A stretch of 64,000 nucleotides of DNA from Rhodocollybia butyracea (taxonomy: Eukaryota; Basidiomycota; Agaricomycetes; Agaricales; Omphalotaceae): NCBI GenBank assembly GCA_015501585.1, contig JADNRY010000006.1:806001-870000 (forward strand), given 5' to 3'. The position numbers were made by a program, and so were the translations under genes. Positions 34,770-44,974 of this stretch are shown here, piece by piece. Positions within the stretch are counted from its first letter, which is position 1. Every line of letters begins with the position of its first letter. The notes under the pieces were generated by a model, which was not told the origin of the DNA, searched no databases, and was given only the letters and a program-made list of their open reading frames with translations.

Positions 34770-35935
34770 GAAAGAGTAAAACAAGGTGTACAGCTGTAAC
34801 TACTTGTGACTGGTTTATAAAGCGCCGGTGGCAGTGCTCGGCACTGTCATCCAGTCTGAGTCATTACGGTGAATTCTACCACCGTTTCGGGGTCACAGAG
34901 AAGGGACTGGGTACAAAAAATGAAGGAGCCATCTCTTTGAAGACCATGTTAAGTATATTTGCTGAAATCTTCTTGACTCCCTTGGTGAACCATCAAAGTT
35001 GATCATTCAAGTTGCTGAAGACATACAAGCAACATATATACAAGCCTGTTATCACTTGATGGTGACCCCCTAGTACTGCAGGCTGCCTCCAGAATTTTGA
35101 TCCTAGTGATGAAGATGTGGAGATGGCGGTGCTCGTGCACTTGAAGCCTGTTCTGGGAATCGGTGTTGCAAAATTGAACCTTAGTGAAATTACCTGTTCT
35201 TGCTGCCATACTTGTGCCATACTAACCATTATTGATCTGACTGTCCTGAAGAGGCTCTGACTCCTGTATTCACTGGTGCTATTATGTCGGAAACTCTCCC
35301 ATTCTAGAGAGTGGTACAGGGGCTATGCTTGATTGATTGATAATTTTTTTCTGCTTTGTGTCCGAGTCTGTACTTGAAGTGGACGAAGGTTGTCCAGCCC
35401 CTCTGTTCGTCGTGACTCTCACATACTATAAGTATACTTATACTTACTATTACTCATTATATGAACTTATTTTTCCCCTTGCTGTAGTATTGCACTCTGA
35501 GATCCCTTTTCATTCCTATTGCTTGTTTTTCAACATACAACTACAGCTAGACAGAGCCGCAGCGCTAGCCTTAGCTAGCGAGCCAGTAGCAAGCGTACTC
35601 CGAGTCTGTGATCCGTAGCCTCACTCTAGTAGGACTATTTAGGCTATGCAGTCCCTTGTTCTCCATGTTAAATATGTTATACGGATATAAGTGAAATAGC
35701 CTTAGTATGACCAGCCTGGTCACTAGAGCGCAGGATTCTGCAGGCATTGGTATGGAAATTTAGCATAATGCATACGCTGAAAAAACTATTTAACTCGTGC
35801 GCATTGAGTAATATTTGAGCCAGTGAGCAAAGAGCGATGATACGACCCATTAGCACCACTGAAGGTCAAACATAAATTCACATTTATATTATCGACTCGG
35901 GTATGTAGTATTCCAAAACAATGCAATATGTATCC
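34770..35935. other. Gene-poor region with AT-rich and hairpin sequence
   Basis: About 1.17 kb without a gene. The right half is AT-rich (tactataagtatacttatacttact near 35425) followed by a strong inverted repeat and a run of short direct motifs (gtagcctcactctagtagg). It may be a decayed LTR or other repeat, but no terminal repeats or target-site duplication could be identified. Confidence 0.4.
35563..35580. repeat. Perfect 7-bp inverted repeat with CTTA loop
   Basis: CGCTAGC-CTTA-GCTAGCG can fold into a tight hairpin. It lies in otherwise noncoding sequence. Confidence 0.8.
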
Positions 35936-37351
35936 TCAAGTTGCGGCTACAATCCCAGGGTCGAGCATCCACTGCAACTGAACATCGACGCCAGGTCGTA
36001 AAGGAGGGACTGCGCCCTTGATAATATCTATAAAGCGTTCATGGTCACAATCGTCAAATTTCGTTTTGAATTTTATGAAGAAAATGAGCCCGGTCAACGA
36101 AGGCATCTGCGATACAAGCCAGGGAAGAAATCTATGCCAGTAACTTCTCATGTTTCTACCAGGCAAGTCGGAAGCGCCCCATATTTCGGAGGCATCCCAT
36201 TGGTGGTAGAGGCGGACAATGATTGAGACGACGGTGATGTGTGGTAATGGAGGAAGAGCTTGCACAAAGTGGAAAAAATCTACTACTTCGAAAGGAGCAG
36301 AATTGGTCAGAGCTGGCCCAGCAGGTATAGTTTGGGGTATGCCAACAGTGAGGCTCGTCACATGCGTGCCAATACGAGCAAATGGTTCGCAAGGATGATC
36401 CCATAAGGGCTTGGCTATGAGGATATGGTCATGAACAGGCACACAATATACATTAAGGAGACGTACGTGCAACGCCAATTGGGTCAATCATCAGAGTCTC
36501 CAGTGACTTTGCGGATCTGTGCAACAACCGCTCGAGACTCGTTGGCGACATGGTACAGTCATATCGAACCCTCAAAGACCGCAGGCTAACTTGGTCATTC
36601 AAGAAAAGAAGGAGGAGGTCCACTACTTCATCGTAACTAGGATCTAAAGGGGCGCGCTCGAAAGCTAGTTTTTCGAGTGAGCTAAGGTTGCAGACATGAC
36701 CGGAATCACCTAGTCTAAGAGGGCGACTGCGGCTCTTCCGGAACCAGATACCCTGGAAAGTCAAAGACTTTAACTGACTGCAGCAGATACCAAGGAAAAG
36801 TTCCAGTTCATGTAGATCTTCAAATCTAGCCTTCAAGGTGAGACGCTGAAGCGACGGGAGCAGAGAAAGATATCGATGGATTATAGGGCCCACAATTATC
36901 GAGTGGTGCAGGTCTCCACCAACGACCCATCGCAGGCATGTAACTTTAGGCATGCGAGGAAGCTCTGAAGCTGTTTTGTTCAACTCCCATCGTTTGTCCT
37001 CGAATAATTTCGTTAATGATCGGATAGCTTCGACTACTGAAAGCTGAGAGCTGGTCCGAGTGCTAGGCCGTACGGTTATAGTCCGAACATGGAATGTTGA
37101 GAGTCTGGGGAAGCGTTCGCACAGCTTCTTGATACGCTCATAGTCTGCCTCTTCAGCGATAAGAAGGTCGTGGAGCAGATATGGGAACGCTGCAGTGCGC
37201 CAGACGACACATACCAGTGAGGCTGCTTGGAGGGTCTTTTTGTCATCGCGCAACCCGTCAATGACGAGTTCCACAAGCTCCAAAGGTAGCTCTATTGTTT
37301 TATTCAAAGAGTTTCTTCGATCATATTCTAGAACTGAAGCTCACCAGACAT
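35936..37351 (-). CDS. F-box/LRR-like protein
   Basis: Three exons give 436 residues. Exon 1 is very short: ATG TCT G at 37345-37351, spliced over 37292-37344 to give MSELPLELVELVIDGLRDDK, a classic agaric F-box start (LPxELxxxIIDxL ... ASLVCxxW). Without that splice there is no in-frame ATG before an upstream stop. The second intron is 36415-36466 and joins PIGVA to PKPLWDHPCEPF. The body has leucine-rich-repeat-like strands (LPSLQRLTLKARFEDLHELE; CSQLKSLTFQGIW; LSSLEKLAF). F-box proteins present substrates to SCF ubiquitin ligases via Skp1; this superfamily is greatly expanded and poorly characterised in mushrooms, so no substrate can be named. Confidence 0.8.
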
Positions 37352-38382
37352 TTCCGATTAGACTTTCAGAGGCCTGAGGCAAGGTTGCCTACAAAAGGCA
37401 GATGCTGGGAAATTCAGGATCGAGCTGGGTTTATGAAGATAGTTCTTCATCATGATTCTGATACTGAATCAGATGTAGATGGCATTGACTGAGAGAAGCC
37501 TATAGAAGTTGGAGGATGGAACCACATGTCTGAAGAGGACAGATAGAGAAATTATAAGTAGTTCAACGCAATACCGTGACTAAGATTGGTTCGAAAACAG
37601 GCAGAGGAAGTTGCGATATTACATTTACAAGATACCATTGAAATGAGTATTACTTAGACGGACGACATCAACATGGTGACAGGGCACAGGCCGCAATTCA
37701 GTAAAACTGTACCTAAAAACAGGCTTTCCGGAGCTATTATATTCAAAACTTGAAAAAATGACGAAACGAGCCGGTACCAGCAGTGAGCCTGAATCCTTAT
37801 TATACGAGTGAACACTTAAGTAGTGATAGAATGATTTGCGAAAATAAACCTTTCTTGCCTAAGCAATAATTATGCGTGAGCGTTAACATCGTTCTTGCAA
37901 TAGTTACTAGATGGTCATTCGGGCGGAAAGCCAACATAGCCCAAACTAGGCAAAGATGTCGGAAAGAAGTGCATTCTGAATATAGTGAAGACATACTAAC
38001 ATGACGAATGAGGGTGCATCAGTAAGCTAAATATTCAGAGCAGCGCTGACAAAAATGCAAGGGAATCAGTAGACTCGAGCCAGCAATTTTTTGCGCTTCG
38101 AAAGCTCGATCAAAGATGTCGCCGCCGAGGAAGTGATACTAGGTAGCAGGTAGTTTGAGTTTAGGGAAACATCGAAGTGACGATGCTGAGAGCTTTGGAA
38201 AGAGCGTTTTAGGAAACTTAAATTCATGATCAAGCCTGGAGCTGAAGAAAAGAGACGGTGTGAGCCGAATCTATCTTTGGTGTACAATAGTACAATTGGA
38301 TAGCTGAACACAGTTGAGCACGGGATCTGAGCATTTCAAGCCAGAATTGGAACTCTTTTACATTTCATGGAAGCACCATTAT
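37352..38382. other. Intergenic F-box upstream / RAD16 downstream
   Basis: About 1.03 kb. A short frame at 37380-37492 ends DSDTESDVDGID and looks protein-like but is isolated. Nothing else is recognised. Confidence 0.45.
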
Positions 38383-41300
38383 CTACAACTGTGAAAAACA
38401 TGAGGTTCAGACGCACAACGAACAGTATAGTCACTTACACGGAACAAGAACTGTAACTGAATGAATGAGATAAGTTAGCAGTGTTCTATCTATACCATTA
38501 GTACCATCAGAAAGGCTAGAACTTACATCTTCAGGGGTAAGACGACCCATTGCCTACAACAGAATGTCAGCGACCTATCGAGAACAGTGAAAAAGACAGC
38601 TCACAGAATCATCTGGGGAAAGCGTAGCGTCAACCATGGCGGATTTCTTCTCTTGCAGCTGGACGTCACTGGCATAAGCAAGGAAACATCACTAGACTAG
38701 CGTCATACCTGTACAATGCGACTTTCGATACTGTCTTCTACGACTAGCTTTATTGCCTTCACAGGCCGGTGTTGACCCAATCGATGTATACGATCCATAG
38801 CCTCTGTTAAGGTCAAGTTAGTTAAGGAACAGCACCTTGGAACAATACTCACGAAATTCTACTACAGAGAAGTTGAATTGGTTCAGCATTTGAGAGAATC
38901 TGGGGAGAAAAACAACGCATACCAGCGGGGTTCCACCAGCTATCCATGAGATACACACGGGAAGCCTCTGTAAGATTGAGCGCCACTCCACCAGCCTTCA
39001 AACTAACAAGAAAAACGGTCACGTCAACGTTGTTCACTACACAAAGCATCAGCATGGACCGAGACTGGCATGGGTCACTTACTGAAATGCTTGATTGTGG
39101 CATCTCGGGCTTGCGGACTCATGGTCCCTTCAAGACGGCAAATCTACCGAAGTCGTACTCCATGAACACCAATACTTAGATCAATCATAAAAACTCACGG
39201 TGAAGCCTGCCTTCTGCAAACGATACGCGATGAGATCGAGGAAGTTAACAAACTGACTGAAGACGATGCTTTTTCGTAGACGCGTCCTGATTCCGAAGGT
39301 TACTCAACTCTTCCACAAGAGCTTCAATTTTGGTCGAGCTTCTCCATGTGTCAAGGTTCAGACGACCAAGAATTCCCTGTCGCGCAGTCGATACATTTTC
39401 TTCAAGATCCAAGGCAGGCGCTTCTAGGTCAATGGTCAAAGGAATAAAACACACAGGGCACGATGGCTATGGAAAATCAACAGCCATTAAACGACGAGAA
39501 AATAGGGCGTACAGTTTGTTCGATAGCAGTATTCAGATACTGCTTGATACATTCTCGATCAAAAATATGACGACACTTCGACTGGATAGCATCTTCCGCG
39601 ATATCATTACAGATTCTGCACACAGTTGCTTCCCCAACATCTTCTGTGGTGAATTTGCTGGCATTGGTCTTGCTTCTAATGACCAGATCCGGGTGGCAAG
39701 CCATTTGACGCATTCTAGTTAGCCTAAAACATGTATGATCAACCAAAGGTCATTCGAGAGTCACAAGAGAGTTGACTCACAAGGTGAAGATATTAGAATA
39801 ATCTGGGCCACAACAATCGGTGAGTGAAAGACTGAGGATGGTAAATATACGCTTACTGTTCAAGAGAGTTCCTTGGTCCAGATATGTGCCAAACTGACGC
39901 TTGGCATCGGTAAATAGCGAACGATAAAGTTCCTTTTCCTCCGGACTAAAGTAATCTCTGCGGACAATCACGATACGAGGAGGTAAACCAAGGTCGTCTG
40001 CGCGTTGAAGCTAAACATTCCAGACATGAGCAGCAGTTGATCTCTTGGTGAAGAACGAACCTTGGTGCGTCGCAACATCATACGATCAAGAAGGATCTTC
40101 AACTTTTTGAACGCAATTTTGCCTGGACCATCCATCCCATCCTTCTGAATCGGGGTAAGTATCTCGTTATTCCAGAAGCAAGTGTGCTGCATTGGAGAGT
40201 GGTGACATTCTCATTGAACGACGATACGACGATTAGATTTAACCTGAACAACGCGTCGTAAAATCTCACCATCGCACGATTTCTTGTTCGAGAACTTCCA
40301 GTGCAGGGATTTGCAATCGCATCTCTTGCCTACGTGCGACTGATGAACACCAGTAGAAAGACTTCAGAAAAGAGACTGACAATAGTAAAATGCGAATGGA
40401 TCTCCCCCCAAAAATCTGATCAATGAGTATAGTTCTCCAACTCGGTTTTGTAGCGGGGTTCCAGAAAGACACCAGCGAGACACTGCTTGGAGTTCGAAAG
40501 CTGCTTTTGCGGTATTGGACGCTCGGTCTTTGATATTGTGTGCTTCATCGAGCTGCCAAGGACATGTAAGTTTCGAGATGATGGATAACTGGACAACTAA
40601 CGATGACACGGTTCCACGTAATATTGTGAAGAGGCGACCGTTCTTTGATGATCTGGTTTTTACGCTTAAACCCACTCTCTTGTTTTCGAAAAACACTGTA
40701 TAAAGTCAAACTTCCTGTAGGACACCGTAGTAACTCGAACGGACCTCTCCAAAATTGAGTAGGTTGTCAGAATCTACGCGGGCAGAATCAGAGATGAGAA
40801 AGTCGATGGGAAGAGGAGGGCACTAACTACATCATGCTTCATGAGCTCTTTGATGTCAGACTCTCGAGATGCTCCGTGCCAGACGAGAACTTTCATACCG
40901 TCGGTATGTGCTTCGATCTCATTGCGCCATTGCATAACCGCCACAGTAGGGCTGGAAACAAGACTTTAGGACTACATTGGGCCTACGAAATGTACTCACG
41001 CGATGACAAGATTGGGTTTCTTCTTATCGGAGACTAACAGCGCAATGACCTGGATCGTTTTACCCATTCTAACGTGAATGTCAGCCCATAAATCACTCAG
41101 AATGGCAGTCTACTTGCCCCATCTCATCCTAAACTCAGTTAGTAACAGACATTGCGTGGGAAAAAGGACAAAGAACATACTGCAAGCATACCGCCCTTCC
41201 ACGGGCCCTCTTCCTGTTTTTTCATCCAGTGTAAGCTTTCCCTCTGAAACGGAAGAAGGGTTAACTTGATGCCAGCTGGTTGCTGGTTCTCGGCAGGCTC

Positions 41301-42591
41301 GATGATCTTGATTTTCGCCTCCAGATCACCCCAGACATCTTTTAACTCAGGATGATGTTTATGCAACGCAATAGTGGACTTTTCAGCCTAAAATATGAAG
41401 TTCAATGATAAAAGTTGAGAACAGCACTTGAATTAGCTTACCCAGGTAAGTTTACGCCCTAATTTCTTCCTCAATGCTCTTTCCTCTTGCTTTTCTTCCT
41501 TTTTCGCCCGACGAATATCAGCCATAGTCATGACCTTAGACTCTTTCACATCCCTTTTGGACTTCGACTTGGCTTTGCTCTTTGCCTTGAACTTTTGTGT
41601 CAACGGTTCCGCGTCAGAGTCAGAAAGTCCAGAGAGATCATTGAGACTCATGGCAGAGTCATCGACGTGAAAGCCAGATTTTGCATTGGCAGCAAGACGT
41701 TTCTCAATGGCAGCGGCACGAACAGCAGCTGGTGTGTTGACAGCAGGAGCGCGTGAGCTGGACGAAGAGTCAGCCGTATCAGTGTTTCGGACAGTCTGGA
41801 GAGAGAGTTGTACGGCAGCCTCGAGCATGATTGCATCCTCGTCTTCATCAGCATCAGAGTTATCCTCAACGGCAGCGCGCTTTTTGGCTGTCGAAGAACG
41901 TATGGCTTTGGCAAAGGGTATTTCTTCTTCGTCTGAAGCAACAAATTCAGAGCCGCTGCTCCCATCACTGTCCACGAGAGAGTAGTTCTCATCATACTCT
42001 AGCCCTCCCTCAGACTCTTCATCACTATCACTGACGGGTGCAGGAGGCCCTTTTCCTTTGCCCTTTGCCGTAGGCCTTGGTTTCTCCTTTAACATGGTAA
42101 AGATCTAGATCAAGTCGAAGGAGAAAATAAAATCTCACTATTGCCTTGTTGTCATCTTCACTATCACTCACGAAGCGTTGCGCTCTGCCTTTTCTTTTCT
42201 CAACGGTTTTTGTCACCTGGAATTACAGTTAAGACGACGTAAAAAAGATGTTAAAGCAGTGACTTGCTGTTTCCTTCCCTTTCCCTTTGTTTGTTACTTT
42301 CTTGACCTCGACGAACGCGCGGTTAGCTGTTGCCCTTCGTTTCGGAGCTGGTCGCGATTCTGCTGTGTCCTCATCATCACTTGGCGCTGCTCTTTTACTT
42401 CCCTTCTGGCTCTGAGATCTAGTAGTAGTAACTGTTTTGGTCACTTTGACCTGCTCAGCATCGGATGTCAGTGGGGAGTCTTCAACAGCAGAAGCGTTGG
42501 CACTAAAAATAGGCGAAACGTTCGCTGTATTTGCAGAAGTGGTGGTTGAAGGCGTTTCGTTGCGCACAGAACGTCGAGTTCTAGGGGGCAT
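38383..42591 (-). CDS. RAD16: Rad16-type SNF2 ATPase/RING repair protein (frameshifted)
   Basis: Swi2/Snf2 translocase with an embedded RING finger; with Rad7 it acts in global-genome nucleotide excision repair of silent DNA. The N-terminus is low-complexity and acidic/basic. Core motifs: [16 protein letters not shown], Walker A DEMGMGKT (split by a GC-AG intron), [18 protein letters not shown] and [13 protein letters not shown]. Helicase lobe 2 is interrupted by the RING (CRIC ... C-x-H-x-F ... C-x3-Y ... CPVC), followed by [20 protein letters not shown] and SWWNPA. The C-terminus reads [14 protein letters not shown] and ends at 38383 if a last intron is removed, otherwise at 38379. At 39270-39274 a run of five A on the coding strand breaks the frame between ASTK and SIVFSQF; four A would restore it. 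Confidence 0.88.
39270..39274 (-). other. One-base frameshift in RAD16
   Basis: The coding strand reads ACG AAAAA GC ATC. The conserved block [14 protein letters not shown] is open only if one A is dropped. No intron with GT/GC...AG ends fits within the short gap. It could be a sequencing error in a homopolymer or a real lesion. Confidence 0.8.
41069..41117 (-). other. GC-AG intron in RAD16
   Basis: 49-bp intron starting gcaagt (the GC-donor consensus) and ending cgttag. It rebuilds the Walker A sequence DEMG-MGKT exactly. The alternative GT two codons later breaks this motif. Confidence 0.85.
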
Positions 42592-43374
42592 GGCGGTTAG
42601 CGTTGAAGATTTTTTCTTACGCCACTTGATGCCGAAAACCCGAGCCTTATTTTATTCTGACTCATCTTATCATGCTTTACTCACGCGCCTTCGTGTTTGG
42701 CGCTCATGTCGCCACCTGTTGCGAATCTTGCTAAAACGTTATAAGCAAGTTTATAGCATACGGTAGAGCACCAAATGCCTACATGTATGGATCTCCACAA
42801 TCTCTACTCTGCCAAAGGAAACAAAATTAAACAGTAATTAAGTTGGAGAAGATGGAAGTCGAGCAAGTGAGTGGCCCGAGCGGTGGTTCCTGGTTTAAAG
42901 AATTTCATCTACTGATAAGATACTCATGAATTCTTTAAAGTCGATTATGCTACTATTACTTGCTTATGATCTGAAGCTTGTGTCTGCTGGGTGGCCATTC
43001 TACTGTTCCACGCCGTGTTAGCCAAAATCAGACTCAGCTCACGTGACCTCGACTTCATTACTTCCAATGAACTTCAAATTCACAAGTTGCAATTGCATGA
43101 TATTGATCTTGAACAATGAACGTTGTGAAGTTGAGCTAGACCAGACTACTAATGACTCCACCATCGAGTCAACAAACACCCTGATTCTCGTGAATCGTTG
43201 ACTTGCTATTGAGGTTCGGGACTGACTCGGCACCGATGAAGCGGCCTTCTTAAGAACGATGCTGTGAAGTTGTTTCCTTACTATCCATCGATTCATTCCC
43301 CAAGGTGTGTAAGAATATTTTTCAGCTCGCAAACTGACTAAAATGTTTTCCTCCCAGCCACAAAGAAGTGCATC
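42592..43374. other. Divergent intergenic RAD16/acyltransferase
   Basis: About 780 bp with only short overlapping frames. It should hold both promoters; no clear TATA box near the acyltransferase start. Confidence 0.45.
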
Positions 43375-44718
43375 ATGAAATTCTCTATCGACCTAAACAT
43401 CCTCGAACAACAACCTGGTCTGAACAAACTCTATACTCAGATTTGCTCCATTTTTCCCATATCCGATGCCTCATCGCATCCAAAAATTGTTGAGACATTG
43501 CAAAACGGGCTCGAACGCCTATCTGCGAGATTTCCATGGCTCGCAGGCCAAATTATCAATCAGGGCGCAGGCCCCAGTAGCTCAGGTACCTACAAGATTA
43601 TTCCATTCGAGAAAACACCTCGGTTGATCGTCAAGGATCTTAGCGATGACCCATCGGCACCGAGTATGGAGGGCTTAAGAAGAGCCAATTTCCCGTTTAC
43701 GATGGTTGACGAGAGTATAATTGCTCCTCGTAATACTTTGACTTTACCTGGAACCCCAGATGAATCGAGTCCTGCACCTATCTTGCTTGTTCAGGCCAAT
43801 TTTATCTCTGGCGGTCTCATCCTCACCGTTGTCAGTCAGCACAGCGCGATGGACATGGTTGGCCACGACCATATCATGTACCTTTTATCCAAAGCATGTC
43901 ACAATGAAGAGTTTACGTCGGAGGAATTGTCCATCGGAAATTGTCCCAACCGCACAAACATCATTCCTCTACTCGACGGTTATATCCCCAACTTTGAACT
44001 CGAAAACCAAATGGCAGTTCCAGCACCTACTATCTCACAACCCGCACCTCCATCCACCTGGGCCTACTTTTCCTTCTCCCCAAATTCCCTCGCCACTCTC
44101 AAATCCCACGCATCTTCAACGCTCACCCACGGATACATCTCCACTGACGACGCCCTTAGCGCTCTCCTCTGGCAATCCGTCATTCGTGCTCGCCTTCCTC
44201 GACTAGATCCCTCCCTCCACGTAAAAATGACCCGCGCAATCGACATACGACGCTTCCTCGATATCCCTTCAACCTATCCAGCGCTCCTCCAAAATCTCCT
44301 CTACTACACATCCCCTCTACAAAACCTCGTCACCTCTCCCTTAGGTCTCATCGCCTCTCAACTTCGCGAAAGTATCAACCCTCCTGTGGTTAAACACAAC
44401 CTCAGAGCTCTAGCAACAGTTTTACATCAATCACCAGACAAAAACGTCGTTTCATTCACTGCTCAAATCGATCAGGGGAATGACATTATGGTGAGTTCGT
44501 GGTCCAAGACAGAGTGTTATGAGCATGATTTTAATTTTGGGCTGGGAAAACCGGAGAGTGTGAGGCGACCGAGGTTTGATCCTGTTGAGGGTTTAGTGTA
44601 CTTTATGCCCAAGAGGGGAGATGGAGAAGTGGTACTGGGTGTTTGTTTAAGGATTGAGGATATGGAGCGGTTGAAGGGGGACGGAGAATTTATGAGGTAT
44701 GCAGAGTATGTGGGATAG
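43375..44718 (+). CDS. HxxxD-type acyltransferase (trichothecene 3-O-acetyltransferase-like fold)
   Basis: Intronless gene for a 447-residue protein of the BAHD/transferase superfamily, which moves acyl groups from CoA to a small-molecule alcohol or amine. The catalytic HSAMD (His156, Asp160) is intact in SQHSAMDMVGHD. The structural DFGWG motif is degenerate: DFNFGLGKP near residue 385. Other family features are RFPWLAGQI near residue 56, ISTDDALSALLWQSVIRARL near 260 and KMTRAIDIRR. The length is typical. Many mushroom genomes carry expanded sets of such single-exon enzymes. No other secondary-metabolism gene (terpene cyclase, P450, PKS) is beside it, so the substrate is unknown and may be a xenobiotic. 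Being intronless among intron-rich neighbours is notable. Confidence 0.88.
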   Translation: MKFSIDLNILEQQPGLNKLYTQICSIFPISDASSHPKIVETLQNGLERLSARFPWLAGQIINQGAGPSSSGTYKIIPFEKTPRLIVKDLSDDPSAPSMEGLRRANFPFTMVDESIIAPRNTLTLPGTPDESSPAPILLVQANFISGGLILTVVSQHSAMDMVGHDHIMYLLSKACHNEEFTSEELSIGNCPNRTNIIPLLDGYIPNFELENQMAVPAPTISQPAPPSTWAYFSFSPNSLATLKSHASSTLTHGYISTDDALSALLWQSVIRARLPRLDPSLHVKMTRAIDIRRFLDIPSTYPALLQNLLYYTSPLQNLVTSPLGLIASQLRESINPPVVKHNLRALATVLHQSPDKNVVSFTAQIDQGNDIMVSSWSKTECYEHDFNFGLGKPESVRRPRFDPVEGLVYFMPKRGDGEVVLGVCLRIEDMERLKGDGEFMRYAEYVG

Positions 44719-44974
44719 TATTTGTCAAAAGCTCGAGTGGTATACAACTTACAAGTACAAGGAATAAATACCGAAAAACTAGAAGCATAAACAAAAGTGT
44801 CTTTAACAGTAAAAGCCAGAGTAGATGGGAGTAATGTATCGATCAAGAATTCTATTTTGTGAAAGAGCTCGTATTAAACCAGAACGAAACATAATCGATA
44901 AGCACAAGAAGACAACAATAGGTAAGCCAAACAAAGCAAGTACGTACGCATACATTACAAATGAAAAAAGCCCA

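Noticed and set aside
43760..44206. 148-codon alternate frame within the acyltransferase
   Set aside because: Overlaps the HxxxD enzyme in another frame and has no family resemblance.
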